Below, piece by piece: positions 54,929 to 64,000 of a stretch of DNA of 64,000 nt (position 1 is its first letter; every line of letters begins with the position of its first letter). Below the pieces are notes generated by a model. It was not told the origin of the DNA, made no database searches, and saw only the letters and a list, made by a program, of their open reading frames with translations. Source of the stretch: Azonexus hydrophilus (lineage in GTDB: Bacteria; Pseudomonadota; Gammaproteobacteria; Burkholderiales; Rhodocyclaceae); contig NZ_CAJHOB010000008.1 in the NCBI RefSeq assembly GCF_905120355.1, positions 62,001 through 126,000 of the forward strand, written 5' to 3'. The translations under genes were made by a program, and so were the position numbers.

Positions 54929-57130
54929 ATGCCCTTGGTTTTTTCCCTGCACCAGGAACCCCATCGCCGCCTGCTGCCCCTGGCATTCCTGTTGCTGGTG
55001 CTATTCACCGCACCCGCACTTGCCGCGCCGCGTGTCGGGCTGGTGCTCGGCGGTGGCGGTGCCCGCGGGGCCGCGCATATCGGGGTGCTGGAGGTGCTGC
55101 AGAGGGAACGCGTCCCCGTCGCGTGCATCGCCGCCACCAGCATGGGCGCGCTGGTGGCCGGTGCGTGGGCCGCCGGGCTGACGCCGGAAGAGATGCGGCG
55201 CAACCTGACCGAGATGGACTGGCGCGACATTTTCATCGATAGCCCGGAATCCGCCGAAATGAGCCAGCGCAACCGGCAGATTCAGCGCCGTTATCTGTCG
55301 GGCACGGAAACCGGCATCGGGCCAGAGGGTGTGCGCTATCAGACCGGTGTCGTTTCGGGTCAGAAGATCAAACTGTTCTTCAATCGCCTGATCGGCGCCG
55401 AGCGACTGGAACGACACATCGAGGATCTGCCGCTGCCGCTGTCCATCCTGTCCACCGACATCGGCACCGGCGAGCGGGTCGTGTTGCGCCAGGGCCCTCT
55501 GAGCATGGCCATGCGTGCCAGCATGTCGGTCCCGGGCCTGCTCGCCCCGGTCGAACATGCCGGACACAAACTGGTCGATGGCGGCCTGGTGGACAACCTG
55601 CCCGTCGGCGAGGTGCGCACACGTTGCCAGCCTGACGTCATCATCGCGGTCGACGTCAGTTCGCCGCTGCTGCCCAGTGCGGAGGTCGGCTCCCTGCTGA
55701 CCGTTTCAGCACAGATGATCGGCATCCTCACACAACAGAATTCAACCCGCTCGCGGGCCCAGCTAGGCACCGCCGACATCTACATTCAGCCGGTGCTGGA
55801 CGGCATCGGCAGTGTCGACTTTCAACGCCACGATGACGCCATTGCTCAAGGCAGAGCAGCGGCGGAAGCCGTCGTCAGCCGGCTGCAACAGCTCAGCATG
55901 ACCGCATCCGACTACGCGTCCTGGGAGAACCGTCTGCGTGCCCCACGGCCGCAGGCAAAACCGGTGGACCGCATTGAAATCGTCGGTTTGCGTCACACCC
56001 ACCCGCTCTCGCTCGAGCGTTTCATCACGATCGAACCGGGGAATACCGCATCCGCCGAGCGCATCGACCGCGATTTATTGCGCATCTATGGCGACGGCCG
56101 TTACGAAAGCGTCGACTACACGGTCCTGAACGAACGCGAGCGCACCGTGCTGCGCATCCTGCCGGTGGAAAAACCCTGGGGCCCGGATTACCTGCGTTTT
56201 GGCCTCAAATTGCAGGCCGACACCAGCGAGGGCAGCAATTTCGGCCTGCGCGGCGCTTACCATCGCACACAGCTCAATGCCTTGGGAGGTGAATTTCTCG
56301 CCCACACCGAACTGGGCACACAAAACCGCCTGCTGTTCAATCTGTACCAGCCACTGGAGGCACGCCAGCGTTTCTTTTCCGAAGTTGAACTGGGCCTGCT
56401 CCAGGAGCGCATCAATCTCTACGAAAACAACAACCGCATTGCCCAGTACAAGGTGCGGGAAGAACACGCTGCCCTGTGGCTGGGCTACAACGCGCGCACC
56501 TATGGCGCGCTGCGCCTGGGCTGGCGGCAGAACAGGCAGCGCTATACCCCGGACATCGGTTCGCTCACTCTGCCCAACGTCCGCGCCAGTTTTGGCGGCT
56601 GGCAACTTGATGCCGATTTCGACCGCTTCGATAGCCTCTACTTCCCCAGCCGGGGCTGGTCGGCAAACATGCGTTATTTTTCTTCGGCGAAAGAGGACTA
56701 CAGCAAACTCGATCTCGAATTACGCGGCGCTTTCAAGCTCCGCGACACTGTCTTCACCGCCCGCCTGGCGAGCGTCGACTCGCCGCGTGGCCAATTACCC
56801 ATCTACGACGCCGGACGGCTGGGCGGCTTTCTCAACATGACGGCCTATGCCACCAACCAGCTACTGGGCGACCGGGTCCGCTACGCCGGCGTGCGCATGG
56901 AGCAGATCATCGGCCGCCTGCCACTGGGCCTGCGCGGCGACATGCGGATCGGCATCGCCTTCGAAGCCGCGCGTCTGGGCCGGCGCTTCAGCGAAACCCG
57001 AAACGACGACTGGTTCGATTCCACAGCGCTCTATCTTGGCGGCGAAACACCGTTCGGCCCGGCCTACATCGGCCTCGGCTATTCCGGCAGCGGGGTCGCC
57101 AATCTCTTCTTGTTCATCGGCACACCATGA
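54929..57130 (+). CDS. Patatin-like phospholipase with POTRA and outer-membrane barrel (type Vd-like)
   Basis: A 733-residue protein similar in layout to the Pseudomonas PlpD autotransporter: signal peptide (ends PALAA, residue ~31), patatin domain (about 33-325), POTRA-like unit (about 345-415) and a barrel (about 420-733). The oxyanion loop is GGGGARGAAHIGVLEVL and the catalytic Asp is Asp217 in LVDGGLVDNLP. The nucleophile Ser71 sits in AATSMGA, where Ala69 replaces the first Gly of GxSxG. It should release fatty acids from phospholipids if still active. Its stop overlaps the next gene by four bases. Confidence 0.9.
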   Translation: MPLVFSLHQEPHRRLLPLAFLLLVLFTAPALAAPRVGLVLGGGGARGAAHIGVLEVLQRERVPVACIAATSMGALVAGAWAAGLTPEEMRRNLTEMDWRDIFIDSPESAEMSQRNRQIQRRYLSGTETGIGPEGVRYQTGVVSGQKIKLFFNRLIGAERLERHIEDLPLPLSILSTDIGTGERVVLRQGPLSMAMRASMSVPGLLAPVEHAGHKLVDGGLVDNLPVGEVRTRCQPDVIIAVDVSSPLLPSAEVGSLLTVSAQMIGILTQQNSTRSRAQLGTADIYIQPVLDGIGSVDFQRHDDAIAQGRAAAEAVVSRLQQLSMTASDYASWENRLRAPRPQAKPVDRIEIVGLRHTHPLSLERFITIEPGNTASAERIDRDLLRIYGDGRYESVDYTVLNERERTVLRILPVEKPWGPDYLRFGLKLQADTSEGSNFGLRGAYHRTQLNALGGEFLAHTELGTQNRLLFNLYQPLEARQRFFSEVELGLLQERINLYENNNRIAQYKVREEHAALWLGYNARTYGALRLGWRQNRQRYTPDIGSLTLPNVRASFGGWQLDADFDRFDSLYFPSRGWSANMRYFSSAKEDYSKLDLELRGAFKLRDTVFTARLASVDSPRGQLPIYDAGRLGGFLNMTAYATNQLLGDRVRYAGVRMEQIIGRLPLGLRGDMRIGIAFEAARLGRRFSETRNDDWFDSTALYLGGETPFGPAYIGLGYSGSGVANLFLFIGTP

Positions 57131-59787
57131 CCCCCGGCACCCTGTACCTGTGCGCCACCAGCCGGCTGGCCCAGAGCCTGCGTCAGGCAAATGACGCGGT
57201 AACTGAACGCTGGCGTACGCCGGCAGCGCTGACTCTGGCGCAATGGCAGACGCAAATGGCAGAAGAAATCCTGCTGTCCGGTCGTGCCACGCTGCTGCCG
57301 GCACTGACTGCCGAAAGCGAGCAGCTGCTCTGGGAAGTGGTTCTGGCGCAGGCAATCGGTGGCGAGGCGTCAGCCGAACTCTTCGACCTGAGCGGACTGG
57401 CGGCGGAAGCCATGGCTGCGCATGCGCTGGCGACCCATTGGCAACTGCCGGCACCCCACGCCGCGAGCCCGGAAAGTCGCGCTTTTGCCGCCTGGCAACA
57501 GGATTTTCTCAACCAGTGCACAAAATTGCAGCGCCTGCCACAGGTTAATCAGCTGCAGTCATTGGTCGAACTCCTGCAGGCCGGCTACGGCAGCCTGCCG
57601 CAGCACATCGTACTGGCAGGCTTCGACCGCTTCACGCCACTGGAAGAGCGGTTGTTCGCCGCATTCAGCGCCCGCGGCTGCACTGTCGAGCGCCAGGAGC
57701 TCTCCGCCGGCAGCACGGGCAGCGTGACGCATCAGCCTTGCGCCGACAGCCTGGCTGAATGCCATGCCGCAGTCGCCTGGGCGCAGAAACAATTGCAGGC
57801 CAATCCACAGGCCCGCCTGGGCATCGTGGCCCCCGATCTGTCGCGTGTACGCACGCCACTCATCCGCCTGCTCGACGCCACCCTGCACCCTGCCAGTCTG
57901 CGCCCGGATGCCGTCGACATGCCGCGCAGCTACAACATTTCGCTGGGCGAACCGCTGGCGCAGCAACCCCTGATTGCGACCGCCCTGAGCTTGTTACGCC
58001 TGCTGGGCCGCACCACCCCGCACATCGCCCAAGCCGATATGTCGCCGCTGTTGCTGGGATCTTTCTGGGCCGGCGACGACAGCGAAGCGGATGCCCGCGC
58101 TCAGGGCGAAGCCCGCATGCGGCGCCAGCTGCCGGCCACCCCCCAGTGGGCCAGCGTATTCCACAGCCTGGCAGCTGCCGGCGCCTCCCGTTCGGCTCAC
58201 GCCCTGCGCGCCACCATGACGGCCGCGCAGGCGCTGCCACGGCGACAACTGCCCAGCCAGTGGGCACAGCAGCTGCCGGCCTTGCTCAAAACCACCGGCT
58301 GGCCGGGTGAGCGAACACTCACATCAGTTGAGTTTCAAGTGCAACAGGCTTTCCTGGCCCTGTGCTATGAACTCGGGCAGTTCGATGCGTTGCTCGGCCC
58401 GCTGTCCTTCCCTACCGCCCTGCAGCGCCTCGCCGAGCTCTGCCGCCGCCGGCTGTTCCAGCCACAAACGCGGGGCGAACCGCACATCCAGATCCTCGGC
58501 GTCCTGGAAAGCGCCGGCCTGCACTTCGATGCGCTCTGGGTCATGGGCTTGAATGACGAGCTCTGGCCACCGCCCGCCCGCCCGAATCCGCTCTTGCCCA
58601 TCGCCAGCCAGCAGGCCGCCGGCTGCGCGCGTGCCAGCGCGGCGGTAGAACTGGCTTTTGCCCGCAAGGTCCATGCCCGCCTGCTCGGCGCAGCGCCGCA
58701 AGTCACCCTGTCCTGGGCCAGCAGCGATGGCAACCGCATCCTGCGCCCCAGCCCACTGCTCGATCCAGACAGTGTGGTGTCGCCGCTGGCGAGCGATCAC
58801 ATCCTTACCCTGGCAGCATCGCGGGCAGCCAGTCGCCCGCATGAGCGCATACATGATGCCAAGGCACCACCCCTTGCCTCTGGCGAGCTGCTTGAAGGCG
58901 GCAGCGGCGTGCTCAAGGCGCAGGCGCTGTGCCCGGCTTGGGCCTTCTATCGCTACCGCCTGGCCGCTGCGGCGCTGGAAACGCCCGTCGATGGCCTGGA
59001 TGCGAGTCTGCGTGGCACTTTGGTGCACTCCGCGCTGCAACATTTCTGGTTGGCCACCAAAGACCAAGGCAGTTTGCTCGCACAAAACGATGCGTCACGA
59101 CAAGCGGCTATCGCAGAGGCCATCCATCTTGCTCTGGCAGATTTTGAACAGGACGGAAGCTTTTCCCTGCCAGCGGAATTCCGCCAACTTGAATGCGAGC
59201 GCCTGCAGCGCCTGCTGCAACGCTGGCTGACCGTAGAAACAGAGCGCCCCTGTGCCTTTAGCGTACTCGCCTGCGAGCAGGAAAAAGTGCTGGCAGTGGG
59301 CAACCTCCGCATCCGTGTCGTCATTGACCGGGTCGATCAACTCGCTGACGGCAGCCTCGCCGTACTGGATTACAAGACCGGTCCCGTCGATACGAAAAGT
59401 TGGCTGGCCGACCGCATCAGCGAACCGCAGCTACCGCTGTACGCTGCTTTTGGCGACTGCGCCATGGAAACCGTCAGTTTTGCCCGCGTGGTTCTCGATG
59501 AGCCTGGATTCAGCGGTATTTCGGCACAGCCGGAGCGACTGGCCAAAGTCCCTGCCGTCAGCGCCGCAACCAACAAGCCTTATGCGCAAGCTGGCCTGAC
59601 CACCTGGGAGGCTGTCATCAACCACTGGCAGCGCAGTATCGGGGAGCTCGCCAGCGAGATTGAGCATGGTGCGGCGGCAGTCGTGCTCAACGATGCAAAC
59701 GATCTGCGTTACTGCGACGTCTTGCCACTCCTGCGCCTGGCCGAACGACAGCGCCTGTGGCAGGAAAGCTGCGCCCCCGCCCGCTAG
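57127..59787 (+). CDS. PD-(D/E)XK DNA repair protein, TIGR03623 type (AddB-like)
   Basis: An 886-residue protein of the group called 'probable DNA repair protein', related to the AddB/RexB nuclease-inactivated helicase subunit. The N-terminal two-thirds resemble the helicase fold without an obvious Walker A motif. The nuclease domain is C-terminal: the REQEKV-type strand is followed by RVVIDRVDQLADG and VLDYKTGPVD at about residue 735-760, giving the PD-(D/E)XK acidic and Lys residues. It is coupled to the patatin gene (ATGA overlap). No addA/UvrD-like helicase gene follows within the window. Confidence 0.85.
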   Translation: MTPGTLYLCATSRLAQSLRQANDAVTERWRTPAALTLAQWQTQMAEEILLSGRATLLPALTAESEQLLWEVVLAQAIGGEASAELFDLSGLAAEAMAAHALATHWQLPAPHAASPESRAFAAWQQDFLNQCTKLQRLPQVNQLQSLVELLQAGYGSLPQHIVLAGFDRFTPLEERLFAAFSARGCTVERQELSAGSTGSVTHQPCADSLAECHAAVAWAQKQLQANPQARLGIVAPDLSRVRTPLIRLLDATLHPASLRPDAVDMPRSYNISLGEPLAQQPLIATALSLLRLLGRTTPHIAQADMSPLLLGSFWAGDDSEADARAQGEARMRRQLPATPQWASVFHSLAAAGASRSAHALRATMTAAQALPRRQLPSQWAQQLPALLKTTGWPGERTLTSVEFQVQQAFLALCYELGQFDALLGPLSFPTALQRLAELCRRRLFQPQTRGEPHIQILGVLESAGLHFDALWVMGLNDELWPPPARPNPLLPIASQQAAGCARASAAVELAFARKVHARLLGAAPQVTLSWASSDGNRILRPSPLLDPDSVVSPLASDHILTLAASRAASRPHERIHDAKAPPLASGELLEGGSGVLKAQALCPAWAFYRYRLAAAALETPVDGLDASLRGTLVHSALQHFWLATKDQGSLLAQNDASRQAAIAEAIHLALADFEQDGSFSLPAEFRQLECERLQRLLQRWLTVETERPCAFSVLACEQEKVLAVGNLRIRVVIDRVDQLADGSLAVLDYKTGPVDTKSWLADRISEPQLPLYAAFGDCAMETVSFARVVLDEPGFSGISAQPERLAKVPAVSAATNKPYAQAGLTTWEAVINHWQRSIGELASEIEHGAAAVVLNDANDLRYCDVLPLLRLAERQRLWQESCAPAR

Positions 59788-59816
59788 CAGGCGGCGCGGG
59801 CAACAACCTACTGCAT

Positions 59817-60920
59817 TCAGGTTGGCGCGCAACAGGTATCGATTGCCGCAGCGATCTGGTCGACGCTGGCCACGTCCGACAGCACCGCCTGCCCCAGCTT
59901 CTGCAGCAGCACCAGGCGTAGACGCCCGTCTTGAACTTTCTTGTCGTGCCGCATCAACTCGAGATAGCGTTCTGCGCCCAGGCGCGGACCACACACCGGC
60001 AAACCAGCACTGGCAAACAGCGCCTGCACGCGGACCACATCAGCCCTACTCAGCCACCCCAGCGCACGTGACAACTCAGCCGCCATGACGCTGCCGGCGG
60101 CAATCGCTTCGCCGTGTAACCAGGCACCGTAACCCAGGCCGGTTTCAATGGCATGACCAAAGGTGTGTCCCAGGTTGAGCAAGGCGCGCTCTCCGCTTTC
60201 GCGCTCATCTGCCGCTACCACCTCCGCCTTGTGCGCGCAGGAACGGGCCACGGCCGTCATCAGCGCCCCTGTCTCACGCGCCAGCAGCGCCGGCATGTGT
60301 GTTTCCAGCCAATCGATGAACTCGGCATCACGGATCAAGCCGTACTTGATCACCTCGGCAATGCCCGCCCGCAATTCCCGCTCGGGCAGCGTGGACAGGG
60401 TGTCGATATCCGCCAGCACCAGTCGCGGCTGGTAAAAAGCGCCAATCATGTTCTTGCCCAGCGGGTGGTTGATCGCCGTCTTGCCGCCTACGGAGGAATC
60501 GACCATGGCCAGCAGCGTGGTCGGTATCTGGATGAAGGGCATGCCGCGTTGGTAGCAGGCTGCCGCGAAACCGCCCATATCACCAATCACCCCGCCCCCC
60601 AGGGCAAGCAGCGGTGTACTCCGTTCACAATGGTTGCCCAGCAGGGCGTCAAAGACCTGGTTGAGCGTTTCCCACGTCTTGTATTGCTCGCCATCCGGGA
60701 GGATGACCGGCAACACATCGATGCCACCGGCGCGCAGGGTCGCACGCACGCTGTCCAGATAGAGTGGAGCGACGGTGGTATTGCTCACCACCACTACTTT
60801 CTTGCTGCGGATGTGCGGCAGCAACAGATCGCCGCGCTGCAGCAGACCACTGCCGATGTGAATGGGATAACTGCGCTCGCCAAGCGCCACCTCCTGCGTC
60901 ACGAACTGGTGCGTGCACAT
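59817..60920 (-). CDS. aroB: 3-dehydroquinate synthase
   Basis: AroB closes the ring in the second step of the shikimate pathway, needing NAD and a divalent metal. It is 367 residues with [14 protein letters not shown], the NAD-binding [14 protein letters not shown] and [20 protein letters not shown]. The metal-ligand His residues are in [11 protein letters not shown]. It overlaps aroK by 22 bases, and the two are expressed as a unit. It is convergent with the DNA repair gene. Confidence 0.97.
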   Translation of the reverse strand: MCTHQFVTQEVALGERSYPIHIGSGLLQRGDLLLPHIRSKKVVVVSNTTVAPLYLDSVRATLRAGGIDVLPVILPDGEQYKTWETLNQVFDALLGNHCERSTPLLALGGGVIGDMGGFAAACYQRGMPFIQIPTTLLAMVDSSVGGKTAINHPLGKNMIGAFYQPRLVLADIDTLSTLPERELRAGIAEVIKYGLIRDAEFIDWLETHMPALLARETGALMTAVARSCAHKAEVVAADERESGERALLNLGHTFGHAIETGLGYGAWLHGEAIAAGSVMAAELSRALGWLSRADVVRVQALFASAGLPVCGPRLGAERYLELMRHDKKVQDGRLRLVLLQKLGQAVLSDVASVDQIAAAIDTCCAPT

Positions 60921-61435
60921 GCCTGATTGAACTCCCTGAGTATGTGATGGGTGATGCCGGCCGCCAGCAGCATGCCTCCTTCCACGACGAGGTGGGCGGT
61001 GGCACGGTACAGCGGATCGCGCACAGCATGCAGACTTTCCAGACGGGCGAGCGGATCCTCCACCTGTAGCAGTGGCCGGTTGCGGTCATTGCGGGTGCGT
61101 TGATGCAGCAAGAGCGGCGGGACGCAGAGGTAAACCACCCAGCCAGTCGATTGCAGGCAGTGGCGGTTTTCTTCTGCCAGCACCGCACCACCGCCGGTCG
61201 CCATGACGATGCCGCGTAACTCGCTCAGTTCGGCGATGGTCTGGCTTTCACGTCGGCGAAAGCCGGCCTCACCTTCGATTTCGAAAATGGTCGGGATAGG
61301 CACACCGGTACGCGCCACGATTTCATGGTCGGAATCATAGAAGCGCCGCCCCAGTCGTCGCGCCAATTGCCGCCCCACCGTCGTTTTGCCAGCCCCCATC
61401 AGGCCGACCAGATAGATGTTGGTATTTTTATCCAC
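60899..61435 (-). CDS. aroK: Shikimate kinase
   Basis: AroK phosphorylates shikimate at O3. It is 178 residues with Walker [16 protein letters not shown], the Asp pair FYDSDHEI, the shikimate-site Arg of GFRRRESQ and [12 protein letters not shown]. It sits between pilQ and aroB, a common order in proteobacteria (pilQ-aroK-aroB). Confidence 0.97.
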   Translation of the reverse strand: MDKNTNIYLVGLMGAGKTTVGRQLARRLGRRFYDSDHEIVARTGVPIPTIFEIEGEAGFRRRESQTIAELSELRGIVMATGGGAVLAEENRHCLQSTGWVVYLCVPPLLLHQRTRNDRNRPLLQVEDPLARLESLHAVRDPLYRATAHLVVEGGMLLAAGITHHILREFNQACARTSS

Positions 61436-61470
61436 CGCGAAATTCTAGCCGAGACGCGCGGGTTCACGAA

Positions 61471-61498
61471 GAAAAAGGGCGGGTCAATGACCCGCCCT
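61471..61498 (-). terminator. Terminator of the pil operon
   Basis: On the minus strand AGGGCGGGT-N5-ACCCGCCCT is a 9-bp GC-rich stem followed by TTTTTC, 22 bases after the pilQ stop. aroK-aroB downstream would need transcription that reads through or its own start. Confidence 0.85.
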
Positions 61499-61519
61499 GC
61501 TGCTTGCTTGATCCGTCTG

Positions 61520-63712
61520 TCAGTTCAGACTCATCTTGTCCGAAATGATGCGCGGGGTAATGAAGACCAGCAATTCCCGCCGTTTGGAATCTTCCTTGCG
61601 GTACTTGAACAACCAGCCGAGGGCCGGAATATCGCCCAGCAGCGGCACTTTCTCAACATTGCGCTGGGTATCGGTGATGAACACACCACCAATCACCACC
61701 GTGCCGCCGTTATCGACCACCACGTTGGTCTCGACGATGGAGCTCTTGATCGGCGGGTTGGCATAACCATTGAGCACGACCGCCTTGGTCCAGTCAGCCT
61801 CTTCCTTCTTGACGATCAGATTCATGCTCACCGTGCCTTCCGGCGTGATCTGCGGCACCACTTCCAGGGACAACTTGGCCGCCTTGAAGTTGACCGTCGC
61901 CGTGCTGGTCCCACCGGAGCTTTGCAACGTCACGTAGGGAATTTCCGTACCGTCTTCGATCTTCGCCTTGACATTGTTCGCCGTCACCACGCGTGGGCTG
62001 GAAACCACCTTACCCAAGCCATCTCCTTCCATCGCCGCGATTTCCAGGTTGAGAATGCGGGTGAGAGAGGAGTTGAATAGGGAAAGAGCTAGGTTGCCAC
62101 CTTTAGCCGGCAGGGGAAGATTGGTTCCTGCCATTGCAGCCTGTGTCAGCAGCGTTGTCGGTTGAGTCACCCCAATATCAGTCACCTTGGACATATCAAT
62201 CTGACTGGGAGAAAGCTTGCCACCCACAACACCCCAGTGAGAATTTCCAAGATTTGACGCACGCGAATTGGTCAACCCAAGTTTCGCTCCTATTTCTCGC
62301 TGGAAACTATCCTGCGCCTCAACAATCCGCGCCTCAATCAGCACTTGGCGCGCGCCAACATCAATAGTCTTGATAAAGGCACGAATTTCTTCCAGCTTGG
62401 TCGGAATATCCGAGACGAACAGGATGTTCGACTGCTTGTCCGCCACCGCACTGCCACGCTTGCTGAGAATGCGCTGGGAAGCGCTGCTCCCCGCTTCGGC
62501 CTCCGAAGCCCCACCGGGGCCAGCCAGCAAGGCGGCGACTTCACCCGCCTTCTGGTAATTGAGCGCAAACTGCTCGGTCTGCAACGGCTCCAGTTCGCGG
62601 ATCTGCTGGCGCGATTCGAAATCGAGTTTTTCACGCGTCGCAATTTCATCGCGCGGGGCGATCATGATGATGTTGCCCTTCTTGCGCATGTCCAGCCCTT
62701 TTTGCTGGAAAATGATGTCGATCACCTGATCCGCCGGCACATCCTTCAGCACCAGGGTGGTCGTTCCGGTCACCGTTTCGCTGATCACTGCGTTCAGGCC
62801 CAGCTCCTCCGCCATCAGACGCAGCAGGGCGCGCACATCACCATTCTGGTAATTGATGCTGACACGCGGTCCCTGGTAGCCGATCTTGGTCCCTTGCACC
62901 AGCTTGTTCGGATCCTCGACGATCTGTTTGACTTCGACGATGAACTGGTTATCTGCCTGATAGGCATTGTGTTCCCAGGCGCCCTTGGGCGAAATCGTCA
63001 GGCGGGTGTTCTGCCCCACCGGCTTCGTTTCCACCGCCAGCACCGGGGTGGCGAAATCGGTCACGTCGAGCTTGCGCCGCAGGTTTTCCGGCAAGGTGGT
63101 CTTGATGAAATCGACTACCAGATTCGCACCTTGCTTACGGATGTCGATTGCAGTGCCCGGATCGCTCAGATCCACCACAACACGCCCTTCGCCATCCTTG
63201 CCACGGCGGAACACCAGATCACGCACCGCATGCCCGGTACTCAGCGGGTTGGCTTCCTGGAAGCGCTGGCTGCGCTCGGCAGCCACATCATTGACGCGTT
63301 CAATCGGCGTCAAGGTGACGTACAGCGAGTTGCCATCGACCCGGGTGTTGTAGTTCATCGAGCGTACCAGGTTGAGCACCACCCGGGTCTTGTCGCCGAC
63401 CTGGACCACGTTCAGGCTGCGCAGATCACCTTCATTCACCTGTTGCGTGTTCTTACCCAGAGCGTTCACCGTACCCAGAAAATCAAGTGCCACCTTGGGC
63501 GGATTGGACACCGCAAAACTCGCCGGAGGAGACGCCATGTGTTTGTTGAGATCGATCTTGATGGCGATCTCGTTGCCGTTACGCGACGTATTGATGGCCT
63601 CGATTGCATTGGCGTTGGCACTTGCCGTGGCCTTGGCCTCCTCCGCCTGCGCGCCGGAAACCAGCGCGGCGCAACCCATCCAGGCTGCGACTGCATATTT
63701 AACCCATTTCAT
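61520..63712 (-). CDS. pilQ: Type IV pilus secretin PilQ
   Basis: PilQ forms the outer-membrane gate for type IV pili. The 730-residue protein has a signal peptide (ends SGAQA, residue ~23), two AMIN domains (about 40-140 and 155-260), an STN/N0 unit (about 300-365, VRALLRLMAEELGLNAVISE), a secretin N1 domain and the secretin channel (about 500-720) with NGGTVVIGGVFI and VPLLGDIPALGWLFKY. It overlaps pilP by four bases. A stretch at about 62070-62350 is visibly more AT-rich than the rest. Confidence 0.96.
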   Translation of the reverse strand: MKWVKYAVAAWMGCAALVSGAQAEEAKATASANANAIEAINTSRNGNEIAIKIDLNKHMASPPASFAVSNPPKVALDFLGTVNALGKNTQQVNEGDLRSLNVVQVGDKTRVVLNLVRSMNYNTRVDGNSLYVTLTPIERVNDVAAERSQRFQEANPLSTGHAVRDLVFRRGKDGEGRVVVDLSDPGTAIDIRKQGANLVVDFIKTTLPENLRRKLDVTDFATPVLAVETKPVGQNTRLTISPKGAWEHNAYQADNQFIVEVKQIVEDPNKLVQGTKIGYQGPRVSINYQNGDVRALLRLMAEELGLNAVISETVTGTTTLVLKDVPADQVIDIIFQQKGLDMRKKGNIIMIAPRDEIATREKLDFESRQQIRELEPLQTEQFALNYQKAGEVAALLAGPGGASEAEAGSSASQRILSKRGSAVADKQSNILFVSDIPTKLEEIRAFIKTIDVGARQVLIEARIVEAQDSFQREIGAKLGLTNSRASNLGNSHWGVVGGKLSPSQIDMSKVTDIGVTQPTTLLTQAAMAGTNLPLPAKGGNLALSLFNSSLTRILNLEIAAMEGDGLGKVVSSPRVVTANNVKAKIEDGTEIPYVTLQSSGGTSTATVNFKAAKLSLEVVPQITPEGTVSMNLIVKKEEADWTKAVVLNGYANPPIKSSIVETNVVVDNGGTVVIGGVFITDTQRNVEKVPLLGDIPALGWLFKYRKEDSKRRELLVFITPRIISDKMSLN

Positions 63713-64000
63713 TGGCTACTCCCCTCCGTGGTCTGCAGGTGCAACGAACTCTGCCGTTCGGTCCATTCGCCCGCAGAATCCTGAATTAATTCACGTAATT
63801 TCACTTCATTTTCAGTGACTTGCGTCACCATCCCGAAATCCAGGCCGATATAGTCACCCACCTTGACCTGGCGGACGTTGTCTTCGTATTTGATGACGGC
63901 AAGCGGCTGATTATTGACAACCAGACGACCGATCATGGTCAAAGACTCCAGCGGATATTTCTCCAGCACGCTGTTACGCAGATCGCGCGCCTCGAAATCA
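63709..64000 (-). CDS. pilP: Pilus assembly lipoprotein PilP, 5' end cut by window edge
   Basis: The C-terminal domain of PilP, which links the inner-membrane PilMNO platform to PilQ. The visible 96 codons read ARDLRNSVLEKYPLESL and on through MIGRLVVNNQPLAVIKYED and VGDYIGLDFGMVTQVTENE, a beta-sandwich typical of the family. The frame continues past base 64000, so the signal and N-terminal part are missing. Internal ATG or GTG codons should not be taken as the start. Confidence 0.93.
   Translation of the reverse strand, partial: DFEARDLRNSVLEKYPLESLTMIGRLVVNNQPLAVIKYEDNVRQVKVGDYIGLDFGMVTQVTENEVKLRELIQDSAGEWTERQSSLHLQTTEGSSQ

Noticed and set aside
62345..63784. 479-codon plus-strand frame opposite pilQ
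   Set aside because: It is antisense to the PilQ frame and lacks family features.

Overview
The window is GC-rich, tightly packed chromosomal DNA from a Gram-negative proteobacterium. The gene set fits a betaproteobacterium, most likely the Rhodocyclales (Dechloromonas/Azonexus-like). That placement rests on the mix of ThrH-type phosphatase, the Gcr-type 'recombinase' membrane protein next to tamAB, the TIGR03623-type DNA repair protein, ubiA-ubiD, tol-pal followed by queE, type IV pilus secretin genes and many c-di-GMP proteins. It is an inference from gene content, not from a database match. No phage, insertion sequence, CRISPR array or rRNA operon is visible.

Left part (1-14250). A truncated glmU enters from the left edge. 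It is followed on the minus strand by a three-TM/coiled-coil/winged-helix protein, a small membrane protein, ubiD-ubiA, a TctD/TctE-like two-component pair, and groES-groEL behind a perfect CIRCE operator and a heat-shock-like promoter. Then come an M48 lipoprotein peptidase, a divergent MFS/LysR pair, and a HerA/YjgR-like ATPase convergent with the LysR gene (their stop codons overlap).

Centre left (14388-27721). A yefM-yoeB toxin-antitoxin locus has its toxin reading frame interrupted by a single in-frame TGA, and a palindrome follows directly. After an unrecognised protein comes a long plus-strand run: yebC, a small secreted protein, ruvC, ruvA, an AI-2E/PerM-type permease, ruvB, then the envelope operon ybgC-tolQ-tolR-tolA-tolB-pal-cpoB with queE, a PilZ protein, ispB and tRNA-Pro with a strong terminator.

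Centre (27782-46681). A membrane-anchored spermidine-synthase-like protein, tRNA-Lys, purU and thrH precede a second-messenger district. This holds a GAF-GspE/PilB ATPase with a GAF-HD-GYP protein, a LysE exporter, an ABC-F ATPase, a DUF3391-HD-GYP protein, mutY, a flavin reductase and tRNA-Gly. It ends with an NMT1/THI5-PAS-GGDEF sensor, a CHASE2 adenylate cyclase, an SH3b protein and a second M48 lipoprotein.

Right part (46746-64000). An outer-membrane biogenesis block on the minus strand (BamE-like lipoprotein, Gcr family membrane protein, TamA, TamB) is divergent from a patatin/POTRA/barrel protein (type Vd-like) coupled to a PD-(D/E)XK DNA repair protein. The window closes with pilP-pilQ followed by aroK-aroB, all on the minus strand. 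Overall the window combines housekeeping (cell wall, ubiquinone, recombination, aromatic amino acids) with envelope integrity (Tol-Pal, TamAB, proteases) and cyclic-nucleotide signalling. No obviously new multi-gene defence system was found. The leads most worth following are the GAF-GspE/GAF-HD-GYP module, the orphan YLATT-like membrane protein, the interrupted yoeB, and the envelope cluster containing the Gcr protein and the patatin with an altered nucleophile elbow.
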